Origin: Acanthochlamys bracteata | Lineage: Eukaryota > Streptophyta > Magnoliopsida > Pandanales > Velloziaceae | Reading direction: 5' to 3' | Length of the DNA: 64,000 nucleotides | NCBI GenBank assembly: GCA_019914995.1 | Contig: CM034128.1 | Coordinates: forward strand, 1,862,501-1,926,500 | Notes under the pieces: generated by a model | Databases searched by the model: none | What the model was told of the DNA's origin: nothing | What the model saw: only the letters and a program-made list of their open reading frames with translations | Shown here: positions 15,489 to 27,077 of the stretch, piece by piece | Layout: each line of letters begins with the position of its first letter | Numbering within the stretch: the first letter of the stretch is position 1 | Made by a program: the position numbers and the translations under genes

Positions 15489-15779
15489 AGTGTCTTTTAA
15501 ATATTCATAATTAATTTTTATAAAAATAAAAAATAAAAAATATAATTTTTAAAAAATAAAATAAAAGTGAAATTTAGTATTTTTATTTTAGTAGTTTTTG
15601 TAAGTGTGTTTTAAAATTAAAAAATATAATTATATTAGAAAGTATATAAATACAAAAATTAAAATTAAATTTTGTATATAAAAATAAAATTTTAAATTAT
15701 TTATTTAATTAAAATATAAAATTATTTGAAATTCAAAAATTTGATAAAAAAAATAAAATTATGAGCGAGTTTGAAACAC
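15489..15779. repeat. MITE, family B copy 3
   Basis: Starts GTGTCTTTTAAATATTCATA and ends GAGTTTGAAACACG. It aligns by eye along its length with the copies at 5212 and 10178. Highly AT-rich and non-coding. Confidence 0.55.
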
Positions 15780-16278
15780 GCTCCGAGCGTCGTACGAAAA
15801 AAGGTCAAAAGGAGAACGGACGCTAGAATTATTTTTGAATTAAGACAAGTGGACAGAGCCGTTCATTTTTTAAAAACTCAAAAATTATTTGTGAAATAAT
15901 TTTAAGTTACTCTTCTATAATAGAGCATGCTTATTTTAACCAAAAGCAATTTTCTTATTTAAAAGTATCATTTTTAGAAAAATATAAAGTAGTTTTTATA
16001 TTTATTTGTACAAATGTATCTTCATTATTTGTATATCGATTCATTTTTAAAAAAACTCATATCTGTGCATTAAATATTAAATATTGGTATTAAAGTAATG
16101 GTAAATGGCTTAACTGATAGCTACTTGGTTTCATGGCATGAAACATTCCTTCTGAGTTTTTTCATAAGCTCCCAAAACTATAATATATATATGGAATGAA
16201 TGAACTGTGCACGTGAGAATTTAATTTTAGATTTAAAAATTACAGAAACTTCAATTCCTCGTAATCTCATGTAATTAG

Positions 16279-16505
16279 GGAGCGTTTGGAAGTATTTTTA
16301 AAATAATTTTTTTTAAAACAAAAATAATTTTGTTCAAATAAACTATATTTTTTTAATTTAAAAAATAATAAAAATAAATAATAAAATAATTTTATTATGT
16401 AAAATTATTTTATATATTTTAAAATTTTAAATAAATAATTTGAATTTTTATAAAAAATACATTAAGAATTAAAAAAATTAAAAAATTATTTTTCTGAAAA
16501 AAAAT
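16279..16505. repeat. MITE, family A copy 4 (reverse orientation)
   Basis: Begins GGAGCGTTTGGAAG and carries the reverse-oriented family A interior, with TTATTATGTAAAATTATTT at the centre and TTTTTATAAAAAATACATTA to the right. The right terminus has decayed. Confidence 0.45.
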
Positions 16506-16971
16506 TTCGCACTCTGATAAAGACACTAACTTTACCATATATACATAATAATAATCAAATTGTTATTTTGATAAATAAGATTGGTTATATAAATATTTCA
16601 TATTAATATATACAGTTGTTATTTTATTGTTAAATTATAGAAATAATGAGGAAAAACCCAAAATTTTATCTTAATTTTGCAGTTATTCTAAATTATACTT
16701 TGTAGTTTTTTGTAGCACATACAAAATTCTATTTTTTCAATATAAATTTTTATAGTTTTTCTTTTTTGGAAGAACTTATTATTTTCGAAGAACTTATAAA
16801 TTTTATCTTAACTTCGAAGAACTTCTTATCTTAAATTTTTATTTAGTTCAAATTATAAATTTACTTTTTACTCCTTTACATCGCGTAGAAATTTCATATT
16901 TCTACTACAAAGCTCAAACAATTCTTCTTTCTTACCAAAATAAATTTTTTTTACTAAAAGCCAGAAGGAAC

Positions 16972-17526
16972 TATTGTAAAACCCGAATCGTCCGCGATAT
17001 CGATATGGAAAGTAAATCGGTTTGAATTAATAATAAAATTATTTATGCAACCGATCTGTTTTGTTCGATTTGATCGATCTTTTTGTCCGGATCAAACGAA
17101 TTAAGTTAAATTTTAAAACTTTTTAAATTTGTAATATATAATATAAAAATAATTATTTATAATTTTATATTAAAAATAATATATGGTTTAGATTTTGCTT
17201 TGGAAATGATAATACAAAAAAATAAATTTACTATATTTTATTTGTAAATATTTATTTTTAGTAATTTTTTAATTTTTTTTATATTGTTAATTTTGTTAAA
17301 TTGTAAAAAAAATAATAAAATTATTTTCAAATAAAGAATTTCTTTCAAAATTTATTTATATAAAATATATATATCTTTCTTATTAGTTTATTTTTTTCTA
17401 TGTCTTCTAATAAAAAAATTAATAAGCTTTCGCACAGCCGTCAATATTTTAATATTTAGACATGAGGGTCAATCTGTGATCCGTACGAATTTCAATTCAA
17501 CGTCCGATATAATTTTTACGACTATG
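16972..17526. mobile_element. hAT-like non-autonomous element, family C copy 1
   Basis: Its left end TATTGTAAAACCCGAATCG and right end CGACTATG are flanked by GAAGGAAC (16964-16971) and GAAAGAAC (17527-17534), a 7-of-8 match consistent with an aged 8-base hAT target duplication. The interior shares AAATCGGT, TGATAATACAAAAA and a TTTATTTGTAAATAT block, in order, with the better-preserved copy at 32613-33396. No transposase is present. Confidence 0.6.
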
Positions 17527-17766
17527 GAAAGAACCTATTTATTTTCGGATCAAAACTTATAATGCAATAATAACACTAAGGCCTAAAGTTGTGCTTAAAT
17601 AAAAATAATTCTTTATATTAATTTGATAATAATATATTTTTAAAAATTTTAGAATTTTTAAAATAAATTTATTTTAAATTATTTATTTATTTTATATTTA
17701 AAATAAATTTATTAAAAAATAGAATTTGAAACGTAAATAAAGCGCTCTAACATTCAACTATTAAGG

Positions 17767-18007
17767 GTGCGTTTGTTTTATTTTTCTCTAACGAAATTTT
17801 TTAATTTTTAATTTTATATTTTTTATAAATATTTAAAAAATTTATTTAAAAATTTAAAAATTATAAAAAAATTTGATGTAATGAAATATTTTTATGCATA
17901 TTTTTATTATTTTTTCAAAAATAAAAAAAATAAAATTCGTTTTTTTAAAAAATAAAAATATTTTTTATTTAAAAAAACTTTATTTTATAAATAATCTCAA
18001 ACGCACA
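17767..18007. repeat. MITE, family A copy 5
   Basis: Starts GTGCGTTTGTTTTATTTTTC and ends AATAATCTCAAACGCACA, giving inverted ends GTGCGTTTG / CAAACGCAC. This is the cleanest example of the family termini in the window and serves as its reference copy. Confidence 0.65.
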
Positions 18008-19036
18008 CTAACTAGCTAATAGACTATATGAATCTTATTACGCAATTATATTTTATTTAGAATCATACCTTCTCAGTTATACCATTATTACCTTGTACGC
18101 TAATCTAATTAATTTTTTTTTAAAAATAATTGTTCTCATGAGTCATGGCTTCATACGGCCAAACAATTTAGGTTTTTTTAGAGGTCTTTTATAATTTTAC
18201 TTTTTAATTATCATTCTGATTCTTTTTTTTAAAGTTTCATTCTTGATCTTATATTTAATTATATATTCACTCATCTAACGCATTATATATATTTCTACAA
18301 CAAATAGCGTTTGAGCATATTTGTTGAAGATTTTACAATCCTACACTACGCTTTATAAGGCATATCTGAACTCATTGCTGTTATATAAAAATTTTACATT
18401 AATTTCTGCTTTATTATACCGTTAAATATAGAACACTGAAAATGCTATATATTTGTTTGAAAGAACATTTTCCAAAATTATTTATCATAATTGTAAATTG
18501 CTAAACTAATTCCCAAAATTTCAAATTATTTATTTTAAAATTATGAAAAAATTTAAAATAAAAAATGTTACGTTATAAAATTTTATTATATTTATTATAT
18601 AATTTTTTTATATAGTAGTTTCTAAAATTTAAAAATTCAAAAATTACATATTGCGTTTTATATTTCAAAAACTTATAATTTTGTAATTTATATTAATTTA
18701 TCTTTTTTTTAAAAAATAAAAAATTAGAATCTTTTAAAAAATCATTATAATATTTTTAATTTAAATACATTTATAAACTTTTTATTACTCGATGTTTTCG
18801 TTAATGTTGGATGATCATGCACAAAGGAACCCCCTCGGGAAGGTGTTATGTCAGCTTATCTATCACCTGAATCAAACAAAATAACGAGTCAGAGCAGACC
18901 CTCATCTTCCTCCGTTAGATCCATCACTTCTCGAGATCCGCACTCCCTCATCTTCGTCTAAACAAAGCAAAACCCCTAGATTCTAGATCCTATTCCATTA
19001 TTTGTCTTCTTCTCAAAACCCTAGCCAAGCTCCTCC
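18008..19036. other. AT-rich DNA grading into the CHZ gene promoter
   Basis: No gene recognised to about 18780. From about 18800 the composition becomes balanced and a pyrimidine-rich leader (about 18900-19036) precedes the CHZ start, so promoter and leader are expected there. Confidence 0.4.
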
Positions 19037-19525
19037 ATGGAGGAATCCGGCGAAGTAGAAACCGAACCAGCGCCACCTCCACCATCTCTCACTACTTCCA
19101 AGCGTAAATCTTCTTCTGACAATTGTTCTCCTCCTCCATCACCCAAACTCTCCAAACCCGAACCCGTTAACGAAACGGAACAGGTCGAGAAAACCGAAAC
19201 GGAATCAGAAGCGGAACAGTTAGCGGCGGCTGGGGAAGAACGGGCAAGAGCGAAGGGAAAGATGATTGTTGAAAAAGTTGAAGATGATGACGATAGCACT
19301 GATGAAGACGACAGCAGTGATTATGATGATGACGTCATTGCCGGCGATGGTGGTGATAATGGGGGAGAAGAGAGCGATGGGTTCGAAGATGATCCATTGG
19401 CGGAAGTGGATTTGGATAATATATTACCGTCGAGGACTCGCCGGAAGCCGCCCCCGCCGCCGGGAGCTTATTTGGTGAACGAGAATGAGATTGATGAGGA
19501 TGATGATAGTGATGAGATCGACTAG
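19037..19525 (+). CDS. Acidic CHZ-domain histone chaperone
   Basis: Intronless frame of 162 residues. The first half is rich in Pro/Ser/Glu. Residues about 80-118 are an acidic tract with many Asp and Glu. At about 119-137 it carries DDPLAEVDLDNILPSRTRR, which fits the CHZ motif (acidic residues, then D-N-I and R-T-R) of the Chz1 family. Chz1 binds H2A.Z-H2B dimers in the nucleus and hands them to the remodelling machinery. A proline run and a second acidic tail end the protein. The start is the first ATG after the leader (context CTCCATGGAGG). Function is inferred from one short motif plus composition, so a different acidic nuclear protein is possible. Nothing suggests disruption. Confidence 0.75.
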   Translation: MEESGEVETEPAPPPPSLTTSKRKSSSDNCSPPPSPKLSKPEPVNETEQVEKTETESEAEQLAAAGEERARAKGKMIVEKVEDDDDSTDEDDSSDYDDDVIAGDGGDNGGEESDGFEDDPLAEVDLDNILPSRTRRKPPPPPGAYLVNENEIDEDDDSDEID

Positions 19526-22500
19526 ATTGGAGGCATTTGACTTGTGGTAGATTGTAAAGAGGTAAGATTTTGGCTGAGTTGTCGGATTCTGGTGTGAAGA
19601 ATCGAGAATGTGGATGGCTGGTGTTTTCGAGAAATTTAGAATGTATGATGATTTTATTTAACAAGTACTGAACTTTATTGTGTTCCTTTCTGTGCATAGC
19701 TGTTGATTTTCAGATGTTTCTACGTTATAGAATTAAGTGGCTAGTCAATACAGTAGTAGAATAATTCAATAGTTCATTCTTAAATTCAAACAAGTGCTGG
19801 GGAATTTAGTTCACCTTGGTAGGTTTGGATTATGACTTGGATAAAGTTAGGGATTGAGTGGATTTTTAGCTCGCATGTGATATCCAGGTGTGCTTAATGT
19901 ATGAAGAAAGCTAGAAGATAGGAGCATTGATCAGCTGTAATTCATATGTGCTTAACTATTTGATTAATTTAGGCAATGAATTACTACTCAAGCTAACTCA
20001 GTGTTATTTTTGGATATTCTGGGCTATTTGATCTATTGTTTTAGTGTGGCCTCAATCGGATTACTTTTTACTTTTAGAACTGATGGGTAGTAGGTATTTT
20101 GACAAAATATATCGATTCAAGTTGTTTACAGTCTCACCTCAATCGGATCACTTTTTACTTTTAAAACTGATGAATAGCAGGTATCTTGACAAAATATATC
20201 GATTAAAGTTGCTTACAGGCTCAACTTGAGTTGCTAATTGAGTGGTCATGTAGGTTAAGAAGTGTTTAGCAAAATGGATAGATGTCTACCACTTTTTTAA
20301 GAAATGTTTTAGTTTGTTTTTTGTAGATATGATTTGGTCTTGTACTAGAGCTAATGAGGATTCAAAGTGTTGAGCAGTTGGCCAGTCTTGATATGACTTC
20401 TATTGAAGGCTCAACTAGTAGAAATGAATTTGATATGGAAATGTTTATCTTGGAAGTAATCATGTGGGTTTTTTTTTTCCATATCGCCCAAAAATGACAA
20501 TGGACATTAGAAGGGCTGATAGAGAACAGTATTGTAGTTTCTTCTATTATTGAATGCCTTCATTGTCGTGGCCCATTTAAGTCACTGATCGGTGCAGTCT
20601 TTAAATGTGGCCTATAAATGTAGATGAACTTTATTGGAAACTTTGAGGATCGCTATTAAAGGTCAATCAGTGTTTAGAATATTTGCTGACTGTGAAGTTA
20701 TTGCTGGGATTTTTGTGTATATACAGTATAGGTTTTTCCATTTTTGTCTGATTTCGGTTATAGGATTTGTTTGGAACTATGTGTATGAACATGCTTCACC
20801 AAAATCATGGCATGCCAATGTGCTTCTTGAGAATCCAGGTTGGATAAGCTTCTCTTAAACACAACTTCAAACCACGTTTTGAGTATTTGTGGTATCAAAC
20901 ACAATTAAAGAAAATTAACGAAATACTATAAGAAAAGCACGTTTCTAAAGCATGATGTTAAGGAAACACGGCTTGAAAACATTGGGCCAACATGGACTTA
21001 GTGAGGTGTCTGGTTATATGTTGATTGCTCTATAGTTAAGGTACTAGTAGTCTTGTACATCTTGTACATATTCGAGGCTAGTTTGTCTTATTTGTTTTCT
21101 ATGGATGTTTTAAAATACGACTGTTTTGGAGACAACTTTTTCTTTTTTTGCATATAGTTCTGGATACTTTAACATGCTCGCATGGTTTATGCGAACATGC
21201 TTTATGTAATGATTTCTTTGAGACTAGAGTAATGAATTGCGTGATATCTTTTCTTCCCAAAGTGATGTTTGATTGTGTTTTCAATGTGCAAGTTGTTGAC
21301 ATTGTGCTTTAAGTAGGTGCCTTTTATGATATAGGAGCATGCTCGTAAAATCTCTTAATAATGTGATTGTTATGAACTATTTAGTATATATGTTTAGCGT
21401 GTGAAGCATTCTAATTATGCAGCAGGAAGTGTTTGGGTTTTCATGCGCACTAGTTTACGTTTGCTTGATGACGTGCACCATGAGAATCGTGGACACGCCC
21501 ATTAACACTTAATTACGAGAGGGGAAAAACACTCCTTTGAAACTAATCTAATAGTTTACTTGTAAGGAGCTCTGAATTTACACACTACTTTTGGGTGAAG
21601 GAATAAAATTCTCTGGAATTAAGTTTTAGTTATCAATTGATCACCTTGTCCACAAATGACATGGTTATATAAGTGATTTCATTTCAACCATGCATGGATT
21701 AAGTAACTGTTTCCTATGTAAAAATAGGTCACTTTCATACCCATTTTTCATAATTGATCTATAACTAAATTGCTATATAATATGCCATTACTTGTGTCAG
21801 TTAATTTCCTTTTTTGTCTTTTTTGTTAAATGTTTTTAAAAAATTACAAGATTACCCTTTAACGCCTCTAGCTTTTTGCATTTTGATTCTACCAGATCAT
21901 TTTATCTGTTGATAAATTTCTTTAGTTTTGATCCTTACTCCCAGATGTCTATGAATCCTCTAGTTTATGACATTTTCAATTGTGATATTGGTTGTTGAAC
22001 TGCTTACCTCGATCCATCGTATGCTGGTTATCCTGCTTCGTAATTTATTAACGGAGACGTGCATTTTTCTCCCGTGTCTGTTTGTGCATGCCTAAATTTG
22101 GTCTCGTTTTTTGCAGTTTTTCTTTTGGAGACCTGTTTTGTGGGCATCTCTATTCGGATTGACTTCAGTAATGAGGCAATGTAGACAAATCTCCTGATGT
22201 TTTTTGACACTTTCAGCAAGAGAGTGTTACCCTCTCCCTTATGCAAAATTTATACTTTTTACTGAGGAGATATCAAGTAGAAAGAAATTCTAACCTGTCA
22301 CTTTGTTGGATAGAATCAATTACCATCTTTTCATAGTATTACTATCTTCATCTGCTGTGATGATTACTCTGATTTAAATGCTATTGATCTGCAGGTTTCT
22401 GTGGATGTGTAGACCTAGGTTTTTGTTGATCTATAACTTGCAAATGTGGTAGTTATAGACCAGATATTAAGGACATTCATGACTTATTACTCAGTTTTAA

Positions 22501-24187
22501 AAGAATTCGTCTCCATCCTAGTTTGTAAGGGGATGATCTGGTGTTTTGTTTGCATTCTGATTACTAAGGGTGCTGGGTCATTTTAGATCGGTTGAGGTTT
22601 CAAGTAAATTGGTAAGTTGGCAAAGTTCTAACTGAGATCTTTAGGTGGTCGATCAGTCTTTCATTGAGAAATCTGTGCAACACTGAAACGACCTTTAATT
22701 CTCTAAATGAGCAATTATAAATTCTTGGAGTCCTCTGCAAATGCTGCTTATTTTGATGAATGAGTATTTAGTTGTCATTAAAGGCGAGTTTGCAATGTCT
22801 TGCCCAGGCTCCCCGAATTTGGCACTGGGTCATCATCCAACTATCTCAATCCACCTGAATTCTGCATCCAATTTCTTCATGAAATGCAAGTCCTTGAAGA
22901 GCTTCTTAGGCTTCTGGGTGTCTTCCCATTCTTCTAGCAACTTCTTGACCTATCTGTCCAAACTTGGCTGCACTTAATTTGAGTTATGCTCCAGGCATCT
23001 GTGTGCTGACCTAAGAAAGCTCTGTAGTTAGTGTCCAAAACTTCAGCTACCTCGGGTAAGCTCTCAAGTTCTTTCTTTTTTCTAATTGGTTCAACATCTC
23101 ATAGCAAAACAAATAATCATTCTTAAATCTGCTTGGGAAGGTGTTCGATTTTAGTGGTGACAAGGGGTTAGGTATTGTGGCCAGAACCTGCACAGAGTTG
23201 CAAGAACAGAGGGTATGACCATTGATCTTTCCATTGACAGGACTCCTACTGTGACAATGAAGGACTGGTGCCAATTTCTGCAGGCTGCTCGAGATGAATG
23301 TGCAATTTACTTCTGGAAAGAATAGCCTGCATTTTATACACTTCAGACGATGCATACTTGACCCAAACAAGCTGGATCCTTTGACCAATCAGCCACTGGA
23401 TGAGGGCTTCGGGGCGATTGGTCAATCGTGTTCTATATTTTGTCATGTATGCTGAACGTCTTGAGATTGCTCTCTGTTGCATTTGCTGGTGATAGCGACA
23501 AAGGCATGGTTATGTTCTTAAATGACTGCAAATACATACACAAACTGGAAACAAGCTAGTTCGGTGATGTTGCTCTCTTGGAGGAAGTAAGGGGCGTATG
23601 AAACAATGAGATCCCTTTGGAAGAAATGTGGCGTGGCCTTACGGGTTGCAAGGCTCTAACAGCAAAGATTCCAAGACTCGATGTAGTGATAATTAACTAT
23701 ATGGATGGCAAAGAAGCAGCGGTGCCAAGCGATTTGCAGAAAGTAGAGGAACGGACTGCAGCTGGACAGGAAGTAATGCACCAAATTTCTTTGGTTTTAC
23801 GAGCTACTTTTACTTTGGTAATTACGATTATCCTTCCCCCTTCATGGTGGTGATTGCACCATAAGACTTATAATAGATGAATTTGCAGGTTTAGCTTCTA
23901 CATTCAGTTACTATGACAATTTGAAAAAGGGATGCTTGAGAAGAACCGACATGTATTACCATCCTCTCTGGGTTCGAACTGAGCCCGCTCAGGCTCGCCC
24001 AACAAACAATCTAACATACAGCTTTTCAGAAGCTAAAACAACTAAACAATTAGATTTTGGAATAAGGCCCGATCACAGTCAGTGCGAAGCCTGATGCAAT
24101 ATAAGATCAACTGTCGAAAAGCAAATACACAGAATTAACATATTAAGTGCTTATTACTTTCAAGTGAAAAGATCATGGCCATCTTTC
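19526..24187. other. Long region without a recognised gene
   Basis: The first few hundred bases are 3' flank of the CHZ gene. The rest is of ordinary intergenic composition rather than MITE-like. I could not read any conserved protein from either strand, including the G+C-richer part at about 22740-23870 where several short open frames occur. A two-copy 87-base tandem repeat lies at 20050-20223. A long non-coding transcript or an unrecognised spliced gene cannot be excluded. Confidence 0.4.
20050..20223. repeat. Tandem duplication, 87-base unit, two copies
   Basis: Copy one (20050-20136) and copy two (20137-20223) both begin CCTCAATCGGAT, continue with an ACTTTTTACTTTT block and TTGACAAAATATATCGATT, and end near TTTACAG or CTTACAG. 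They differ at a handful of positions, so the duplication is not very recent. Confidence 0.8.
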
Positions 24188-26561
24188 CTAGAAGCAGCAT
24201 TCTTCCAGCACGCAGCAGCAGCAGAGAGCAGCCAGACTGTAGTTATCAAACAATCCACAAGAGGGTTAGCAAAGCAAGCAGTCAAGTAAAACAATTAGGA
24301 ATTTTAACAGAAGCTAGTTAGTACATGACATATTAAAAACCTGAAAGGAAGTCTTTCCACAAGAGGATAGCACCTTGACAGTTTGGTGACATTTCACATT
24401 TTAACGAGTTTTGGAATCAGTTGGTATTATAGACCTTTCACAACTTACTTTTAGCCACCAATGCTCTTCTGATTTTGTGTCTCTTCCTTTTCTTAAGCAA
24501 GCAGACCAAATTAGTCACTGTCAATGTCTCTAGTGAGTAACTAATGCAGTCACTAGAACTTCTCTTTTGTGAAAGAATGCACATGTTAACAAGTAATCAA
24601 CATTACAGATATTTAAGCCCCTCTCCTAGTGCTTTCTCTTTCAAAACTATAGTCGTCCAAAACTGCTTCCTGCCCTGGTGATCAACATTATTAATGTGTG
24701 ATGTAAGAGACGTCACTTTGGCATCTCATAACCAACAATCACACTAGCTTGATATATACATGCCTATGTTTAGCAAAGGTGACAAAACCAATAATTTACT
24801 CTGTGTAAGGAAAACCTTGTGTCTAAGAGTCTTGAACAGGAACGCACTAGTGTCTTCCCATTAGCTGTATACGACAATACACACTTTTTGAGAAACCGTA
24901 TCTATTGAAGACAAAAACAATAAAAAACAAGTATTCCTTCACAAAAGATTGGCAATAAACAAGAAATAGCAGCCAACATGAAAGCATCATGGACATCTGA
25001 TATCAAATGGATAAAACAAAGTATATGATGAATGCATACCATGTATTCAGACATGAAAAGCAGGAGCCATCATAACCATTGTGGTGCTGGTGGTAGTATA
25101 CTTGAGATGGAGGAGGGCCTGGCAGCGGAGGGAAGTCATCTCTAAAGTACCCCTGATACCCCATAGGTGGGGGAGGCCCAGGTGGACCAGGTGGAGGATA
25201 AGGGTACCCCTGGCCTGGAGGGAATCCTGCAGAATGAAAAATCAGAAACAGCACATTTTCATTTCTCAACGTGTTAGAACCAGTAGGAATCCAGGTAAAC
25301 TGGATTGCCAAGACCCATTAGATACTGATTTTCAGGAACCAATGACACTGAGTTAGCCTACATTAAGAGCAAGCATTCAACAAAATAACCATAACTACAA
25401 CGCATCCCCAATATGGATAAATACAGGGTATCAACCAGTCTGCACACTGAAAAAATCAAGGACAACAACGCTGCAATTTGGACTAACTAGATCACCTAGA
25501 CATCTCAAATTCTTAGAAATAGAAGTATTTTAACCCTGTTATATTAGATGCTATAAATCTGCTATCCTGCCAAACAAAAACATATATAAGGATAACATAA
25601 ATACGATGCTATGAGTTAAAGCCTCTTAGAATTTGAGAGGATCATAACAGAGAACCCTGCAGACAAATGACAGAACACCTGAAAAAATCTCTAAAATCCT
25701 AGTACGCGCCAATAGAACTACCCAAGTAAATTGGTATAAAGCCCGCTAACTCTAGAATCTACAATAGTTACTACCCTGTGAAACCAAGGAAAAGCCTATT
25801 TCTGCATTTAAAAAATCCTATGTGTTGCGTCAACCAAAAATTAAGGAGTAACAACTATCTTACATATCAAAGCATGATTCCTCACCTTGTTCATACTATG
25901 AAGATCTAGATTCAGACCACAATCTATTAAAAGAAAAAAGCAGCAAGATTCATGCCACAATATAAATTGCAGATCTAACTGAAAGCCTTCGTGAGTTTGT
26001 AAGAACTTCAAAATCAAGGTACGGTATGCTTGAATTTTTCTTTTCAAAAGAAGGAACACAATCGAAAGATCTATGGAGAGGAAAAGGTATCAACTTTAAC
26101 AACCACCAAAGCCTACCAACCATATCGACATCAAGGATCATTAGTCAGCTCCATGCTGACTGCAAGGTGGTACGAGATTAACCAAAACATAATCTCAAAT
26201 ACTCAAACCTCAAGTAAGAGGGTGTCCTATCATGTTGAAATCAGAGATGCTGAGTAGCATATGATCGCAACAAACTAATAGCCATAACAAATCTAAACCA
26301 ATGCGCTGCCATTAATTTGATCATCCCGATAACTACCAAAACAATATACCCTAATCACAATTTCACCTAAATCCTTCATATCAAAGCCTATCTATTTCCC
26401 AACACCTCAAAGACTGAAGCTTTTCTCCCTCTCGCAAAAAGAGAAGGGAAACTAAAGAAGATTTTGGGGAAAACAAACTTGCCTGGGCCTGGTGGTGGCC
26501 CTGGATGTGAGTAAGGTCCTCCACCACCTCCTTGGTGGCTATGGTAATTTATGTGACTCAT
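24188..26561 (-). CDS. Cysteine-rich tail-anchored CYSTM protein
   Basis: Small stress-related membrane protein of 104 residues in three exons: 26483-26561, 25040-25226, 24188-24236. The middle is a Pro/Gly/Tyr-rich region (GQGYPYPPPGPPGPPPP). The C-terminus is the CYSTM signature: CLAALCCCCVLEECCF, a cysteine-packed hydrophobic segment that anchors such proteins in the plasma membrane. Phases agree across all joints. Intron 1 uses a GC donor (CCCAG|GCAAGT), a good match to the consensus of the minor GC-AG class; no suitable GT donor is nearby. Intron 2 is GT-AG. It is divergently oriented to the GEM-like gene, with 516 bases between start codons. CYSTM proteins are generally stress-responsive; the exact role here is not readable. 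Confidence 0.85.
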
Positions 26562-26823
26562 GATCTCAGAACTCTATACTTCTTGATTTATTGATCACTG
26601 CGGCCTGCTTCGATCCAGTTTCTGTTTCAGAGAAGACGAAGATGGCTGTAAGATTGTTATTCGCTATTCCTCAAGCCAAGATTTAATTTCTCTTTTACGT
26701 CAACTTTTAATATCCTTTTATAATAATAATAATTCCTTCATAGCTAAGTTTAAAAGATAACTTCAACTGTATAACTGCGTCAAAAAGATAATTTATTTTT
26801 TGTTTCTTTCTGTTGAAGATCAA

Positions 26824-26910
26824 ACGTGTCAACTTAGTTGGTTGTGCCGCGTGCATGAACGTGTCGTTGTTTCAAAGGTTTTCTACAAAGTTCCCTTCTC
26901 CCAACGTGTC
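26824..26910 (+). promoter_or_regulatory. Three ACGTGTC (ABRE-like) motifs upstream of the GEM-like gene
   Basis: ACGTGTC occurs at 26824-26830, 26859-26865 and 26904-26910, 168-254 bases before the GEM-like start and all in the same orientation. ACGT-core clusters are known ABA-response elements bound by ABF-type bZIPs. Confidence 0.5.
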
Positions 26911-26949
26911 CTTCCACTTCATCATCTGACCTGTTTTCTTTCTCTCAAC

Positions 26950-26958
26950 TATATAATA
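26950..26958 (+). promoter_or_regulatory. TATA box of the GEM-like gene
   Basis: TATATAATA lies about 120 bases before the GEM-like start codon and downstream of the three ACGTGTC motifs, a usual promoter order. Confidence 0.5.
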
Positions 26959-27077
26959 AACCAAAGATTCAGATTTTGTTATATTAAACGGCAATTTTAC
27001 AGATTTCTGAATTTTCATTTCAGTCAGTTTATCAGTTCAAGTTCTTGAATTAGTCGTGTAATTTGATTGTTGTTACT

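Noticed and set aside
19021-19697. Several open frames overlapping the CHZ gene on both strands
   Set aside because: Shadows of the acidic, repeat-like coding sequence. Only the + strand frame from 19037 shows the CHZ motif.
23047-23482. Two overlapping - strand frames considered as retroelement debris
   Set aside because: No reverse transcriptase, integrase, protease or gag motif could be read, so no element is called.
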